DNA from: Stenotrophomonas maltophilia | Lineage (GTDB): Bacteria > Pseudomonadota > Gammaproteobacteria > Xanthomonadales > Xanthomonadaceae | Direction: 5' to 3' | Length of the DNA stretch: 64,000 nt | Assembly: GCA_002364755.1 (NCBI GenBank) | Contig: DEZI01000017.1 | Span: 193,211-257,210 of the forward strand | Shown: in pieces, positions 43,821 to 52,822 of the stretch | Numbering within the stretch: position 1 is the stretch's first letter | Layout: the number at the start of each line of letters is the position of its first letter | Program-made: the position numbers and the translations under genes | The notes under the pieces: model-generated | What the model saw: the letters and a program-made list of their open reading frames with translations, nothing else | Told to the model about the DNA's origin: nothing | The model's database searches: none

Positions 43821-44192
43821 ATGTTCAGAGGGTACTGGAAGGCCGCGCTGGCGGCAATGCTGTTGTCAGTGCCGCTGGTACCGGCAAGCGCCAGCGGCGA
43901 TCTGTTCTACTTCGAGGCAGGCCAGGGGAACGTGGTCTTCACGCTGATGCTGGTGGGCCGTGAGGACCCCGGCGCGGTCAACGTCAGCTGGAAAGGCCTG
44001 TCGATTCCGCAGCCCCCCGACGTGCAACGCCGCTACTACATCGAATTCGACCGCGCCCGCCGCCAGGCGTACGTGCGCCCGCTCGGCCACGACGGATTGC
44101 CGTGGTTTGAAATGGACGTCTCCGGCAAGCACGGCAACGTGCTGATCGACGGACGTCGTCTGCAAGGCAGCGCGGACTGGACCGTGCAGTAG
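43821..44192 (+). CDS. Small exported protein of unknown function
   Basis: 123 aa. Signal peptide MFRGYWKAALAAMLLSVPLVPASA then a beta-rich domain (GNVVFTLMLVGREDPGAVNV, QAYVRPLGHDG) without Cys. Divergent from the gene at 43153 across 107 bp. Followed by the decayed terminator that starts the second insertion. No family recognised. Confidence 0.72.
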   Translation: MFRGYWKAALAAMLLSVPLVPASASGDLFYFEAGQGNVVFTLMLVGREDPGAVNVSWKGLSIPQPPDVQRRYYIEFDRARRQAYVRPLGHDGLPWFEMDVSGKHGNVLIDGRRLQGSADWTVQ

Positions 44193-44206
44193 CAGGTGCC
44201 GCGCAC

Positions 44207-44237
44207 AAAAAAACCCCGGCTCTCATCGGGAGTTCTT
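44207..44237 (+). terminator. Decayed copy of the acnB-side terminator
   Basis: AAAAAAA, CCCCGG-ctctcat-CGGGAG, TTCTTC. Same order and wording as 47087-47117 but with stem mismatches. The two lie 2880 bp apart as direct repeats, and upstream GTGCC..GC..CAC also matches. Confidence 0.7.
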
Positions 44238-44378
44238 CATTTCAGCGCAGTTCCGCCCAAATGCCAGCGCAACGGCCGGGATGCGCCCCATGCGGCTCGG
44301 CAAGTCGACCGGCGAATCCTGGCACCGGAGTCGGAAGCGTGCATGCTTGAGTACCAAGGCTCAGGAAGCTCTCCGCTT

Positions 44379-45107
44379 TCATTGCTGTATCAGTCTTTCC
44401 TGCTTGATGGCCTTCTTCCGCTCCCTGAGCAGCATAACCACACCGGGATAAACGTACTCACGGATTGATCTGAGGTCGCGAGTGCAGCCGGGAAAGTGAT
44501 AAGCGATCGCGTCAGCCTTCAGGTCCGACATTTCCAGTTCAAGCCAGCCTTGGATGATGTCGGTGACATCCCCCACCCGATCGGCAATACCCGGTGCAAC
44601 GTAAGGAACAACAAACGTGCATGCCAAACGGTGATCACCTTCGTCAAGCAGCAAGTGTCCTGCGTCCTTCCAGGCGGCAGCCATCGCGCGGTTTACATGC
44701 ACGCGGCGATCGACCGTCTCACGACCGATGGGCTGCCACGCTTGCTTGGCCTCTATCGCGAACTGGTTTCTGCCATTTGTTAAAAGCAGATCGACCCTTC
44801 CCGGGCTGATTGAACCACTCTCGACGCGGCCATGCGGCGCGCCATCTTCCATCAAGCTTGCGCGGGCGCGTGTCCGCTTAGTGCTACTGAACTCCTCGAT
44901 GGCCATCCAACGTCCGGAACTCACTCTCCACGCAGCGCCCGCAAGACTGCTCAACGTCGCTCGCTCGTTGTACCACCAGAGCGCATCGTTCGAATTGCGT
45001 CGGCTATACGTCGTAAGAATTTCCATCCATGACTCGACGACTGGCTTGAGCTTGGTAACGGACTTCCCCGCTCCATGAAATCCAACCAACCCACTAATGT
45101 CTTTCAC
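44379..45107 (-). CDS. Possible PD-(D/E)XK nuclease
   Basis: 242 aa from a GTG at 45107 (AGGGAAG seven bases before it); a TTG at 45140 and an ATG at 45026 are alternatives. The centre reads SPGRVDLLLTNGRNQFAIEAK, the D-x(n)-ExK pattern of the PD-(D/E)XK nuclease fold, with a basic/aromatic N-terminus (TYSRRNSNDALWWYN) and an Arg/Lys-rich tail. Composition is lower in GC than the neighbours. It follows the WG-repeat gene by 128 bp on the same strand inside the segment bounded by duplicated terminators. May be a restriction-like defence effector; no partner methylase is visible. Confidence 0.6.
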   Translation of the reverse strand: MKDISGLVGFHGAGKSVTKLKPVVESWMEILTTYSRRNSNDALWWYNERATLSSLAGAAWRVSSGRWMAIEEFSSTKRTRARASLMEDGAPHGRVESGSISPGRVDLLLTNGRNQFAIEAKQAWQPIGRETVDRRVHVNRAMAAAWKDAGHLLLDEGDHRLACTFVVPYVAPGIADRVGDVTDIIQGWLELEMSDLKADAIAYHFPGCTRDLRSIREYVYPGVVMLLRERKKAIKQERLIQQ

Positions 45108-45235
45108 TGTTCGCTTCCCTGTTCCGATGATGCACTTCAATTCAGCAGATCATGATCGTCAATCGTGTTGAAGAAATCGAGAAGTGCACAAACGTCCTGC
45201 GCACCTTTGAATCGCGTCGGCTTAACGCAGCCCCA

Positions 45236-46999
45236 TCAGTCACTGCGAAAGCTATCGTTGGGGCTCGGACGCAGACGCCCCAGAACGGTCCCGTCAAGCT
45301 TGATCAGCTCCAAGGTCTGATCTGCCTTCATCGTCTCAAACAGACCATCCGGTCGAGAATGAATCGATAGAAATCCCTGTTCGAACAGCGTCGCCCCCGT
45401 ATCTGGGTCAAGAAAATTAACCGTAATATCACCGGCACTGTTTCGCTCACGCACGAAAACCAAGCCATCCGAAACATTCACGTAGCCGTAGCGGGGCGCC
45501 AGCCTCCACCGCCCCGACTCATCCAGAAGGCCCCAGCGACTCCGCAGCGAGAGGGCATAGACTCTCGTTCCATCCGCCAGATGCTCTGCTGAGGGAGTAT
45601 GCGGGGTGAAATCAGCCAGCGAATTTCCGCGCAGATCGAGGATGTGATACCCGGCGTCATATCCCGGCCGTTCGAATGCGGCGACCAGATTCGGACCCAA
45701 TGGTTGTATCCGCCGGTAGCGAGGAGGAATCAGCCAAGTGCCCGCGGCATCTATTAGACCCCACCCTTCATCGGCTTCAGCCAACAGCAGTTGGTCGTCC
45801 GGTTCTGCGGTGGCTTGAAAAGGCGCAAGTTGGCGGTACTGGGAAGACGAGATGCTGGCATCATCCAGCGTCATGAAACGCACCCCCGCTTCGCCAGGCT
45901 TTCGATACTTGACCATCCTGCGGTTCAACGGATGCAGGTCCGCATTGTGTTGCGCGGAACGCGGCAATCCATCCAGACCTACTACGTATTCGTCATTCTC
46001 CGAACGGAAAATTACGTAGCCTACGCTTTCAGCGTGCTCGTCTGTCTTTAAACAGTGGGCTGCGGGCGCCGGGAACTGCTGCCCGGTGCGCGTGAAATGC
46101 AGGCACGCCCCGTCTTCGGCTAGCGCAGAAATCAGGTACTCACCCCGACCAAATTTGAACCGATATCGCCCCATGGGCGCCACTTGCACCCCGCGGGGAT
46201 CGAGCACCGTGTCGTTCCCGCCCTGGGTGGCGAGCGCGAAACCCGACCTGTTGAACGTCATCTGGTCGTAGTCCTGGCGTCCTATGCCTGCCAACGATCG
46301 ATCAACCAGGCCAAAGTGGACACCATTGCGCGATGCGATGGCCACTTCCCCCTCATGACCCACGGGACCAAAACTACCAAAGACACTGAAAACGGGACCG
46401 GACTTGCCCATCGCGTCAAGGAAGCGGGTCGTGCAGCGCCGCTTTTCACTGTTGCAGAGCTCTACAGCCGGGTTTCCTGCCCAAGACGCCGAGCGCAGGA
46501 GATCGATCTCCCCTTTCTCCTCAAACCGACGCATCAATCGGCCCCGCGCACTGAAGAAGTCAATTCGCGTGTACACCTTGGGCGGCTTCCGCAGCAGAAC
46601 CTTGCCTTCGATCACCCCGTTGCCATGTACCTCAACCGAGTCGTAATGCGCTTCAAGGACAATACGCCCTTCTGAATTCATGACGCCCCTTTTCTCCCCC
46701 CTTTCGAAGACCGCCATCCCATTTTCAAAGGGGCGGAGGTATTGCATTTCCCGATGCTCGGCCAGTTGCCGGCCCGTGCCATCCAGCACCACGCAGCGCC
46801 CCTCATGGCAGAGGCTGTGGCGTGTAGTGCTATTGAAACTTGGCGGCGGCTTAGTCGGCTGCGGCATCGCAGACGCCGGCGTTGCGCTGACCGACGGCGC
46901 CATGGTCAGAAGTACAGAGGCCAGCAGAGCCCCGAAGGTCTGGGTGATGACGCCGCGGCGATGGGTAGGACTGGAAGTCAGCAGAAATGAACGGCGCAT
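45236..46999 (-). CDS. Exported WG-repeat protein
   Basis: 587 aa from the ATG at 46999. Starts MRRSFLLTSS, a twin-arginine-looking opening followed by a hydrophobic stretch (FGALLASVLLTMAP), so exported. Then WG-type beta repeats, e.g. RGVMNSEGRIVLEAHYD, HFGLVDRSLAG, WGLIDAAGTWLIPPRY, WGLLDESGRWRLAPRY. WG repeats are common in exported proteins of unknown role. GC is noticeably lower than in flanking genes, supporting transfer. Likely co-transcribed with the possible nuclease. Confidence 0.8.
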   Translation of the reverse strand: MRRSFLLTSSPTHRRGVITQTFGALLASVLLTMAPSVSATPASAMPQPTKPPPSFNSTTRHSLCHEGRCVVLDGTGRQLAEHREMQYLRPFENGMAVFERGEKRGVMNSEGRIVLEAHYDSVEVHGNGVIEGKVLLRKPPKVYTRIDFFSARGRLMRRFEEKGEIDLLRSASWAGNPAVELCNSEKRRCTTRFLDAMGKSGPVFSVFGSFGPVGHEGEVAIASRNGVHFGLVDRSLAGIGRQDYDQMTFNRSGFALATQGGNDTVLDPRGVQVAPMGRYRFKFGRGEYLISALAEDGACLHFTRTGQQFPAPAAHCLKTDEHAESVGYVIFRSENDEYVVGLDGLPRSAQHNADLHPLNRRMVKYRKPGEAGVRFMTLDDASISSSQYRQLAPFQATAEPDDQLLLAEADEGWGLIDAAGTWLIPPRYRRIQPLGPNLVAAFERPGYDAGYHILDLRGNSLADFTPHTPSAEHLADGTRVYALSLRSRWGLLDESGRWRLAPRYGYVNVSDGLVFVRERNSAGDITVNFLDPDTGATLFEQGFLSIHSRPDGLFETMKADQTLELIKLDGTVLGRLRPSPNDSFRSD

Positions 47000-47086
47000 C
47001 TCAGGAAAAACCGAAATGGAGGGCACCCACGGTAGGCGCCATGCTTCGCCAGAGACATGCAACTTCTACGAAAGTGCCCTGCCCAC

Positions 47087-47117
47087 AAAAAACCCCCGGT
47101 TTTCACCGGGGGTTCTT
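47087..47117. terminator. Bidirectional terminator at the acnB end
   Basis: AAAAAA, perfect stem CCCCCGG-ttttca-CCGGGGG, TTCTT. Serves acnB (minus strand) and possibly plus-strand reads; duplicated in decayed form at 44207. Confidence 0.88.
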
Positions 47118-47157
47118 CGCTTCAACGGGCTACCGGCCAGCGGCCGGCACTACCGCA

Positions 47158-49749
47158 TCAGGCAGCGACCGTCCTGGCCACGTCCTGGTATTCCTCGATC
47201 TGGTCGAAGTTCATGTAGCGGTAGATCTCCGCGCCGCTCTGGGCGATCACGCCCACATCGGCCATGTACTCTTCCTTGGTCGGGATGCGACCCAGACGCG
47301 AGCAGATCGCGGCCAGCTCGGCCGAACCCAGGTACACGTTGGTGTTGCGGCCCAGACGGTTCGGGAAGTTGCGGGTCGAGGTCGACATCGCGGTGGAGCC
47401 TTCGCGGATCTGCGCCTGGTTGCCCATGCACAGCGAGCAGCCCGGCATTTCCATGCGTGCGCCGGTGGCGCCGAAGGTGCCGTACACGCCTTCCTTGGTC
47501 AGCTCCGAAGCGTCCATCTTGGTCGGCGGGGCCACCCACAAGCGGGTCGGCAGGTCGCGCTTGCCTTCCAGCAGCTTCGCAGCAGCACGGAAGTGACCGA
47601 TGTTGGTCATGCACGAACCGATGAACACTTCGTCGATCTTGGCGCCAGCGACTTCAGACAGCGTCTTCACGTCGTCCGGGTCGTTCGGGCAGGCCACGAT
47701 CGGCTCGTGGATGTCGGCCAGGTCGATCTCGATGACGGCGGCGTACTCGGCGTCTGCGTCCGGCTCCAGCAGCTCCGGGTTGGCCAGCCAGGCTTCCATC
47801 TTCTCGATTCGGCGCTGCAGCGAACGCGGATCCTGGTAACCCTCGGCAATCATCCACTTCAGCAGGGTGATGTTGCTGGTCAGGTACTCGATGATCGGTT
47901 CCTTGTTCAGGCGCACCGAGCAACCGGCCGCCGAACGCTCGGCCGAGGCGTCGGACAGTTCGAACGCCTGTTCGACCTTCAGCTCCGGCAGGCCTTCGAT
48001 TTCCAGGATGCGACCGGAGAAGATGTTCTTCTTGCCGGCCTTGGCCACGGTCAGCAGGCCCGACTTGATGGCGTACAGCGGGATCGCGTTGACCAGGTCA
48101 CGCAGGGTCACGCCCGGCTGCATCTGGCCCTTGAAGCGCACCAGCACCGATTCCGGCATGTCCAGCGGCATGACGCCGGTGGCAGCAGCGAAGGCGACCA
48201 GGCCCGAACCCGCCGGGAACGAAATGCCCACCGGGAAGCGGGTGTGCGAGTCACCACCGGTACCGACAGTGTCCGGCAGCAGCATGCGGTTGAGCCAGCT
48301 GTGGATCACGCCGTCGCCCGGGCGCAGCGAGACGCCGCCACGGGTGGAGATGAACTCCGGCAGGGTGTGGTGGGTCTTGACGTCCACCGGCTTCGGGTAC
48401 GCGGCGGTGTGGCAGAACGACTGCATCACCAGGTCGGCCGAGAAGCCCAGGCAGGCCAGGTCCTTCAGCTCGTCACGGGTCATCGGGCCGGTGGTGTCCT
48501 GCGAGCCGACCGAGGTCATCTTCGGTTCGCAGTAGGTACCCGGGCGCATGCCCTGGCCTTCCGCCAGGCCACAGGCGCGGCCAACCATCTTCTGCGCCAG
48601 CGAGAAGCCCTTGCCGTTGTCGGCCGGCTGCACCGGCAGGCGGAACAGGTCGGTCGGCGCCAGGCCCAGCGCTTCACGCGCCTTGCCGGTCAGGCCCCGG
48701 CCGATGATCAACGGAATGCGGCCGCCGGCGCGCACTTCGTCGAACAGCACTTCGCTCTTCACTTCGAACTCGGCGATCACTTCGCCGTTCTTCAGTGCCT
48801 TGCCGTCGTACGGCCGCAGCTCGATCACGTCGCCGTGCTCCATCTGCGAAACGTCCAGCTCGATCGGCAGGGCGCCGGCATCTTCCATGGTGTTGTAGAA
48901 GATCGGGGCGATCTTGCCGCCCAGGCATACGCCACCGGCGCGCTTGTTCGGGATGAACGGAATGTCATCGCCGGTCCACCACAGCACGCTGTTGGTGGCC
49001 GACTTGCGCGAGGAACCGGTGCCGACCACGTCGCCGACGTAGGCGACCAGGTGGCCCTTGTCCTTCAGCGACAGGATCTGCTGGATCGGACCGCGCTTGC
49101 CGTCTTCTTCCGGGGTGAACGCCGCGTCGTCGCGCTTGTTCTTCAGCATCGCCAGGGCGTGCATCGGAATGTCAGGGCGGGTAGTCGCGTCCGGGGCCGG
49201 CGACAGGTCGTCGGTATTGGTTTCGCCCGGCACCTTGAACACGGTGACGGTCAGGCTCTGCGGCACTTCCGGGTTGCTGGTGAACCATTCGGCATCGGCC
49301 CAGCTCTGCAGCACGGACTGGGCGTTGGCATTGCCCGCCTTGGCCTTTTCCTGCACGTCATGGAAGGCATCGAAGACCAGCAGGGTCTTCTTCAGGCCGT
49401 CAGCGGCGATGGTGCCGATGGCCGCATCGTCCAGCAGCTGCACCAGCGGGGCGACGTTGTAACCGCCGAGCATGGTGCCCAGCAGTTCGGTGGCGCGCTC
49501 GCGGCTGATCAGCGGGTTCTGCTCGCTGCCCAGAGCGATGGCCGCCAGGTACGAGGCTTTGACTTTGGCAGCATCGTCGACGCCGGCCGGCACGCGGTGG
49601 GTCAGCAGGTCGAGCAGGAACTCGGCCTCGCCCTGCGGCGGGTTCTTCAGCAGTTCGATGACATCGGCCGTCTGCTGCGCGCTCAGCGGCAGCGGCGGGA
49701 TGCCAAGCGCAGCGCGCTCGGCGACGTGGTGGCGGTAGGCTTCCAACAT
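47158..49749 (-). CDS. acnB: Aconitate hydratase B
   Basis: 863 aa. Converts citrate to isocitrate in the TCA cycle with a [4Fe-4S] cluster; ligand Cys are in SCMTNIGH and CSLCMGNQ. The N-terminal helical HEAT-like domain starts MLEAYRHHVAERA, typical of AcnB, with the swivel domain preceding the catalytic part. Ribosome site GGGAG. Lies 42 bp downstream of the toxin gene on the same strand, so TA transcription could enter it. acnA, its partner isozyme, is at 61234. Confidence 0.98.
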   Translation of the reverse strand: MLEAYRHHVAERAALGIPPLPLSAQQTADVIELLKNPPQGEAEFLLDLLTHRVPAGVDDAAKVKASYLAAIALGSEQNPLISRERATELLGTMLGGYNVAPLVQLLDDAAIGTIAADGLKKTLLVFDAFHDVQEKAKAGNANAQSVLQSWADAEWFTSNPEVPQSLTVTVFKVPGETNTDDLSPAPDATTRPDIPMHALAMLKNKRDDAAFTPEEDGKRGPIQQILSLKDKGHLVAYVGDVVGTGSSRKSATNSVLWWTGDDIPFIPNKRAGGVCLGGKIAPIFYNTMEDAGALPIELDVSQMEHGDVIELRPYDGKALKNGEVIAEFEVKSEVLFDEVRAGGRIPLIIGRGLTGKAREALGLAPTDLFRLPVQPADNGKGFSLAQKMVGRACGLAEGQGMRPGTYCEPKMTSVGSQDTTGPMTRDELKDLACLGFSADLVMQSFCHTAAYPKPVDVKTHHTLPEFISTRGGVSLRPGDGVIHSWLNRMLLPDTVGTGGDSHTRFPVGISFPAGSGLVAFAAATGVMPLDMPESVLVRFKGQMQPGVTLRDLVNAIPLYAIKSGLLTVAKAGKKNIFSGRILEIEGLPELKVEQAFELSDASAERSAAGCSVRLNKEPIIEYLTSNITLLKWMIAEGYQDPRSLQRRIEKMEAWLANPELLEPDADAEYAAVIEIDLADIHEPIVACPNDPDDVKTLSEVAGAKIDEVFIGSCMTNIGHFRAAAKLLEGKRDLPTRLWVAPPTKMDASELTKEGVYGTFGATGARMEMPGCSLCMGNQAQIREGSTAMSTSTRNFPNRLGRNTNVYLGSAELAAICSRLGRIPTKEEYMADVGVIAQSGAEIYRYMNFDQIEEYQDVARTVAA

Positions 49750-49791
49750 GACAACTCCCGGGTAATGCGTAGGTTGAAAAAAAAGATGGGC

Positions 49792-50193
49792 TCAGGCTTG
49801 CGGCACGATCAGCTTCAGGCCCTTGAAGTAGTCGCGGTAAAACGTGTCGTTCCAGGTGATCAGGCCATCGCACTGCAGCAGTGCGTGGGCGCCGACCATG
49901 AATTCGTCCAGGCTGCGGCGGCTGCCGCTGCGCTGGCGGTGGCGGCGGTGCATCTCGCCGGCGCGCAGGGCCGACTTGGCCTCCAGCGCATTGAAGTGCA
50001 CGCCCATTTCTTCCAGTGCTTCCAGCACCTCGGCGCCGCCGCGCAGCGAGGCGCAGACTTCGGCCAGGGTCGCGCCGCAGACCACCACGCGGCCGCCGAC
50101 CAGACTCTGGCGCAGGATGGCTTCCACCGCATCGGCCTGCGGACCATTGCTGAGCAGTTCGACCAGGACCGGGGAATCGACGGCGATCATCAC
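49792..50193 (-). CDS. PIN-domain toxin (VapC-like)
   Basis: 133 aa PIN ribonuclease. Acidic residues: Asp in AVDSPVLVELL, Glu in TLAEVCASL, Asp/Glu in SLDEFMVGAH and Asp in TWNDTFYRD. Starts with two ATGs in a row. Three bases after the antitoxin stop. Likely cleaves tRNA or rRNA when the antitoxin is lost; target unknown. Confidence 0.88.
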   Translation of the reverse strand: MMIAVDSPVLVELLSNGPQADAVEAILRQSLVGGRVVVCGATLAEVCASLRGGAEVLEALEEMGVHFNALEAKSALRAGEMHRRHRQRSGSRRSLDEFMVGAHALLQCDGLITWNDTFYRDYFKGLKLIVPQA

Positions 50194-50196
50194 GGC

Positions 50197-50421
50197 TTAT
50201 TCCTCGTCGCGCACCGAGCGCACGGCCGCTTCGGCCGAATCGAAGCCATCCAGCGCGAACTTGCCACGCGCCCGTGAAATGGCATCGTCAACACTCTTGC
50301 GCAGAATGATCCGGCTGCCGTCCAGCTCGACCTTCAGCTGGGTGCCCTTCGTCAGGCCCAGCGCGTCACGCACTGCCTTGGGCAGAGTGATCTGTCCGCG
50401 TTCTGCAACAGTCGCTTCCAT
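50197..50421 (-). CDS. AbrB/SpoVT-type antitoxin (VapB-like)
   Basis: 74 aa from the ATG at 50421 (MEATVAERGQITLPKAVRDA), the standard AbrB/MazE-like swapped-hairpin DNA-binding start; the C-terminal half (AISRARGKFALDGF) should wrap the toxin. An ATG eight codons upstream overlaps the operator and is less likely. First gene of the pair, which is the order for autorepressed modules. Confidence 0.9.
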   Translation of the reverse strand: MEATVAERGQITLPKAVRDALGLTKGTQLKVELDGSRIILRKSVDDAISRARGKFALDGFDSAEAAVRSVRDEE

Positions 50422-50433
50422 GGGTAGGCCCTC

Positions 50434-50462
50434 TTCGGTATGCACGAATTATACATACCGAA
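50434..50462 (-). promoter_or_regulatory. Operator/promoter of the toxin-antitoxin pair
   Basis: Perfect inverted repeat TTCGGTATG / CATACCGAA with an 11-bp spacer. On the minus strand the spacer contains TATAAT (50448-50453), a consensus -10. Binding by the antitoxin would block RNA polymerase; the antitoxin ATG is 12 bases downstream. No good -35 seen. Confidence 0.8.
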
Positions 50463-50486
50463 AGGGCCATACCGCCAGCGACGTAC

Positions 50487-51911
50487 TTAGAACGCCACCT
50501 GCAGGCGGGTATTGAAGGTGGTGCCCTCGTCCTTGCCCTGTCCGCTGCCGCTGCGGTTGTGGGTCTGCCAGCGGATCGCCTCGAACATCACGCGGCTGTA
50601 GTCGTTCAGGTACCAGTTCGTTCCCAGCGTCCAGGCGTGGCCGGTGCCGCCGGTGGGCAGCTCGGCGTAGTCCACATCCTCATACCGCACCTTCAGCTCC
50701 CAGGCACCGGCGCCGCCGTCGGTCACCGGATCGGCTACCTTCACCTTGCCCCAGGTGCCCGCTTTGCCGGAGTAAGCCGGCACCGCTCCGGCCAGGAACC
50801 AGCCGGCCGAAATCGCCCACGCCTGGTGGTCCAGGTCGTAGCGGCCGCTGGCGTCGACCCCGCGCAGGTTGCGCGTGCCCCACTCGCCGGTGGCCCACGC
50901 CGGGCCGAAGAACCCGGCCGCTTCCAGGCCGTAGGCCGTGCTGCGCTCGGCGCCCACCAGGGTGCCCGGGGCGATCTTCACCAGATCGTTGAAGTGCCCG
51001 GCGATGGCCGAGCTTCGCAGCACGCCGCTGGCGCCGCCGGCGATCTCCTCATGGAACGCCCAGGCCCCCAGGTGAACGGTAGCGGCCTTGCTGGCCACCA
51101 GGTTCCAGTGCACACGGGTCGCCCAGGTCTGGCCGTCGTTGTCGTTGCCGGCGTTGTTCAGGTCGTTGCCCGCCACCGACAGGCTGGCATGCCAGCCCTT
51201 GCCATAGACGCGCTCGGTCAGGCCGACGCCGAACAGGCCGCGCTGCGGCAGCATCAGCGTACCGACCACGTTGCGGTCCGGGAAAGGCGTGTTGGAGGTG
51301 CTGCTCGAGCCATCGATGCCGCGATCGTTCAGGCGATTGCCCACGGTCAGGTCGGCCGGCAAGCCGAACAGGCGGTGGTCGACGGTGGCATAGACCGATT
51401 TCCAGGCCACCGCGTTGTCAGCGAAGTCGCCCTCCACCGCCCAGCCGAGGATGCCGTAGCGGCCCTCGGCGCCCAGGCGTACCGAGCGGATCTCGGTGCC
51501 GGTGATGTTGCGGTCGGCCACCGACGAGCCGTCGGTACTGGAGCCATCGACGAACAGGCGGCCGCGCGGGCGGAAGGCCACCTTGCCATCGGCGCTGCTG
51601 AATTCCGGCGCTCCCTTGGCCCAGGACACCTTGGGTGACTTGGACTGGCTCGATTCCAGCGCGGCCACCCGGGTTTCCAGCGCAGGCGCAGGCGCCGCGA
51701 CCGGGGCTGCGGCGGTCCCCTGCCCGCCTTCGACGGCGCGCAGGCGGGCTTCAAGCTGCTGGATCTGCAGCGCCTGCTGCTGCACCAGCGCCGAAAGCTC
51801 GGCCTGGCTCAACGGCGCCGGGGCGGACTGCGCCCCCGCATGGCCGCTGGCCAACAGCAGGCCGAGCGCGACCGACAGCGCTGCGCGGGGCAGCACGGTG
51901 TGCTTGTTCAT
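50487..51911 (-). CDS. OprP/OprO-type outer-membrane porin
   Basis: 474 aa from the ATG at 51911 (MNKHTVLPRAALSVALGLLL, signal peptide ending AGAQ; GGAGAGA before it). After a short coiled coil (SALVQQQALQIQQLEARL) and an Ala/Pro linker, a beta-barrel of the OprO/OprP phosphate-selective porin family: VSWAKGAPEF, GRLFVDGSS, ending in Phe. The coiled coil forms the trimer stalk. Neighbouring an anion-type ABC importer, so it may admit that substrate rather than phosphate. Confidence 0.88.
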   Translation of the reverse strand: MNKHTVLPRAALSVALGLLLASGHAGAQSAPAPLSQAELSALVQQQALQIQQLEARLRAVEGGQGTAAAPVAAPAPALETRVAALESSQSKSPKVSWAKGAPEFSSADGKVAFRPRGRLFVDGSSTDGSSVADRNITGTEIRSVRLGAEGRYGILGWAVEGDFADNAVAWKSVYATVDHRLFGLPADLTVGNRLNDRGIDGSSSTSNTPFPDRNVVGTLMLPQRGLFGVGLTERVYGKGWHASLSVAGNDLNNAGNDNDGQTWATRVHWNLVASKAATVHLGAWAFHEEIAGGASGVLRSSAIAGHFNDLVKIAPGTLVGAERSTAYGLEAAGFFGPAWATGEWGTRNLRGVDASGRYDLDHQAWAISAGWFLAGAVPAYSGKAGTWGKVKVADPVTDGGAGAWELKVRYEDVDYAELPTGGTGHAWTLGTNWYLNDYSRVMFEAIRWQTHNRSGSGQGKDEGTTFNTRLQVAF

Positions 51912-52045
51912 GGGTTCTCTCTCCGGCCAGCCGGCCCCCTGGCCTGGCGCTGGCCTGTTGCGGTGGTGCGGGGGAAGATCGGGGGAGGCAGCGCGCGCCG
52001 CCGGATCAGCCCGGCGGCACGGCATGCGGGCTCAGCGCAGCACGG

Positions 52046-52822
52046 TCAGCTGGTGGCCTGTGCCTGGGTGTTGGGACGCCAGGTGATCAGCTTGTTCTCG
52101 ACCACGTCGAGCAGGGCATCGATGACCAGCACGAAGGCGGCCAGGATGATGATGCCGGCAAACACACCCACGGCATTGAAGTTGCCCTCGGCCTGCGCGA
52201 TCAGGTAGCCCAGGCCCGCCGAGGCACCCAGGTATTCGCCGATGATGGCGCCGACCACGGCAAAGCCCACCGAGGTACGCAGCGAGGACAGGATCCAGCT
52301 GGCGGCCGCGGGGAAGTACACATGACGCAGCAGGTCACTGCGGCCCGCACCGAGGATGCGGGCATTGGCCAGTACCACTGGGTTCACTTCGCGCACGCCC
52401 TGCATGGCGTTGAAGAACGTGGTGAAGAACACCAGGGTCACCGCCAGAGCCACCTTCGACCACAGGCCAAGGCCCAGCCAGAGCACGAAGATCGGTGCCA
52501 GCACCACGCGCGGGATCGCATTGAAGCCCTTGATGAAGGGATCCAGGATGCGCGCCGAGCGGCGGCTGAGGCCGAGCCAGACACCGCCGGCCACGCCGAG
52601 GCCGGTACCGATCAGGTAACCCAGCGCGGTCTCGGTCAGGGTGATGTAGACGTGCTGGTAGAACGAGGTATCGGACAACCAGGTCCAGGCCTGCTGCACG
52701 ATCGCCGTCGGCGAGGGGAAGAAGAACGGATCGATCACGCCCAGCGCGATGCCGCCTTCCCAGCCACCGAACACGGCGATGACCAGGGCCAGCTGGATGA
52801 ATTTGTCAGTCTTGGCGTGCAT
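52046..52822 (-). CDS. ABC importer permease (SsuC/TauC type)
   Basis: 258 aa from the ATG at 52822 (MHAKTDKF). About six membrane segments; the EAA loop reads ARILGAGRSDLLRHVYFPAA. The family imports sulfonates, nitrate, aromatic acids or thiamine precursors. Overlaps the ATPase gene by 17 bases. Confidence 0.93.
   Translation of the reverse strand: MHAKTDKFIQLALVIAVFGGWEGGIALGVIDPFFFPSPTAIVQQAWTWLSDTSFYQHVYITLTETALGYLIGTGLGVAGGVWLGLSRRSARILDPFIKGFNAIPRVVLAPIFVLWLGLGLWSKVALAVTLVFFTTFFNAMQGVREVNPVVLANARILGAGRSDLLRHVYFPAAASWILSSLRTSVGFAVVGAIIGEYLGASAGLGYLIAQAEGNFNAVGVFAGIIILAAFVLVIDALLDVVENKLITWRPNTQAQATS

Noticed and set aside
46987..50277. 1096-codon open frame on the plus strand
   Set aside because: Antisense to acnB and the toxin gene; low-complexity His/Gln/Arg composition with no domain.
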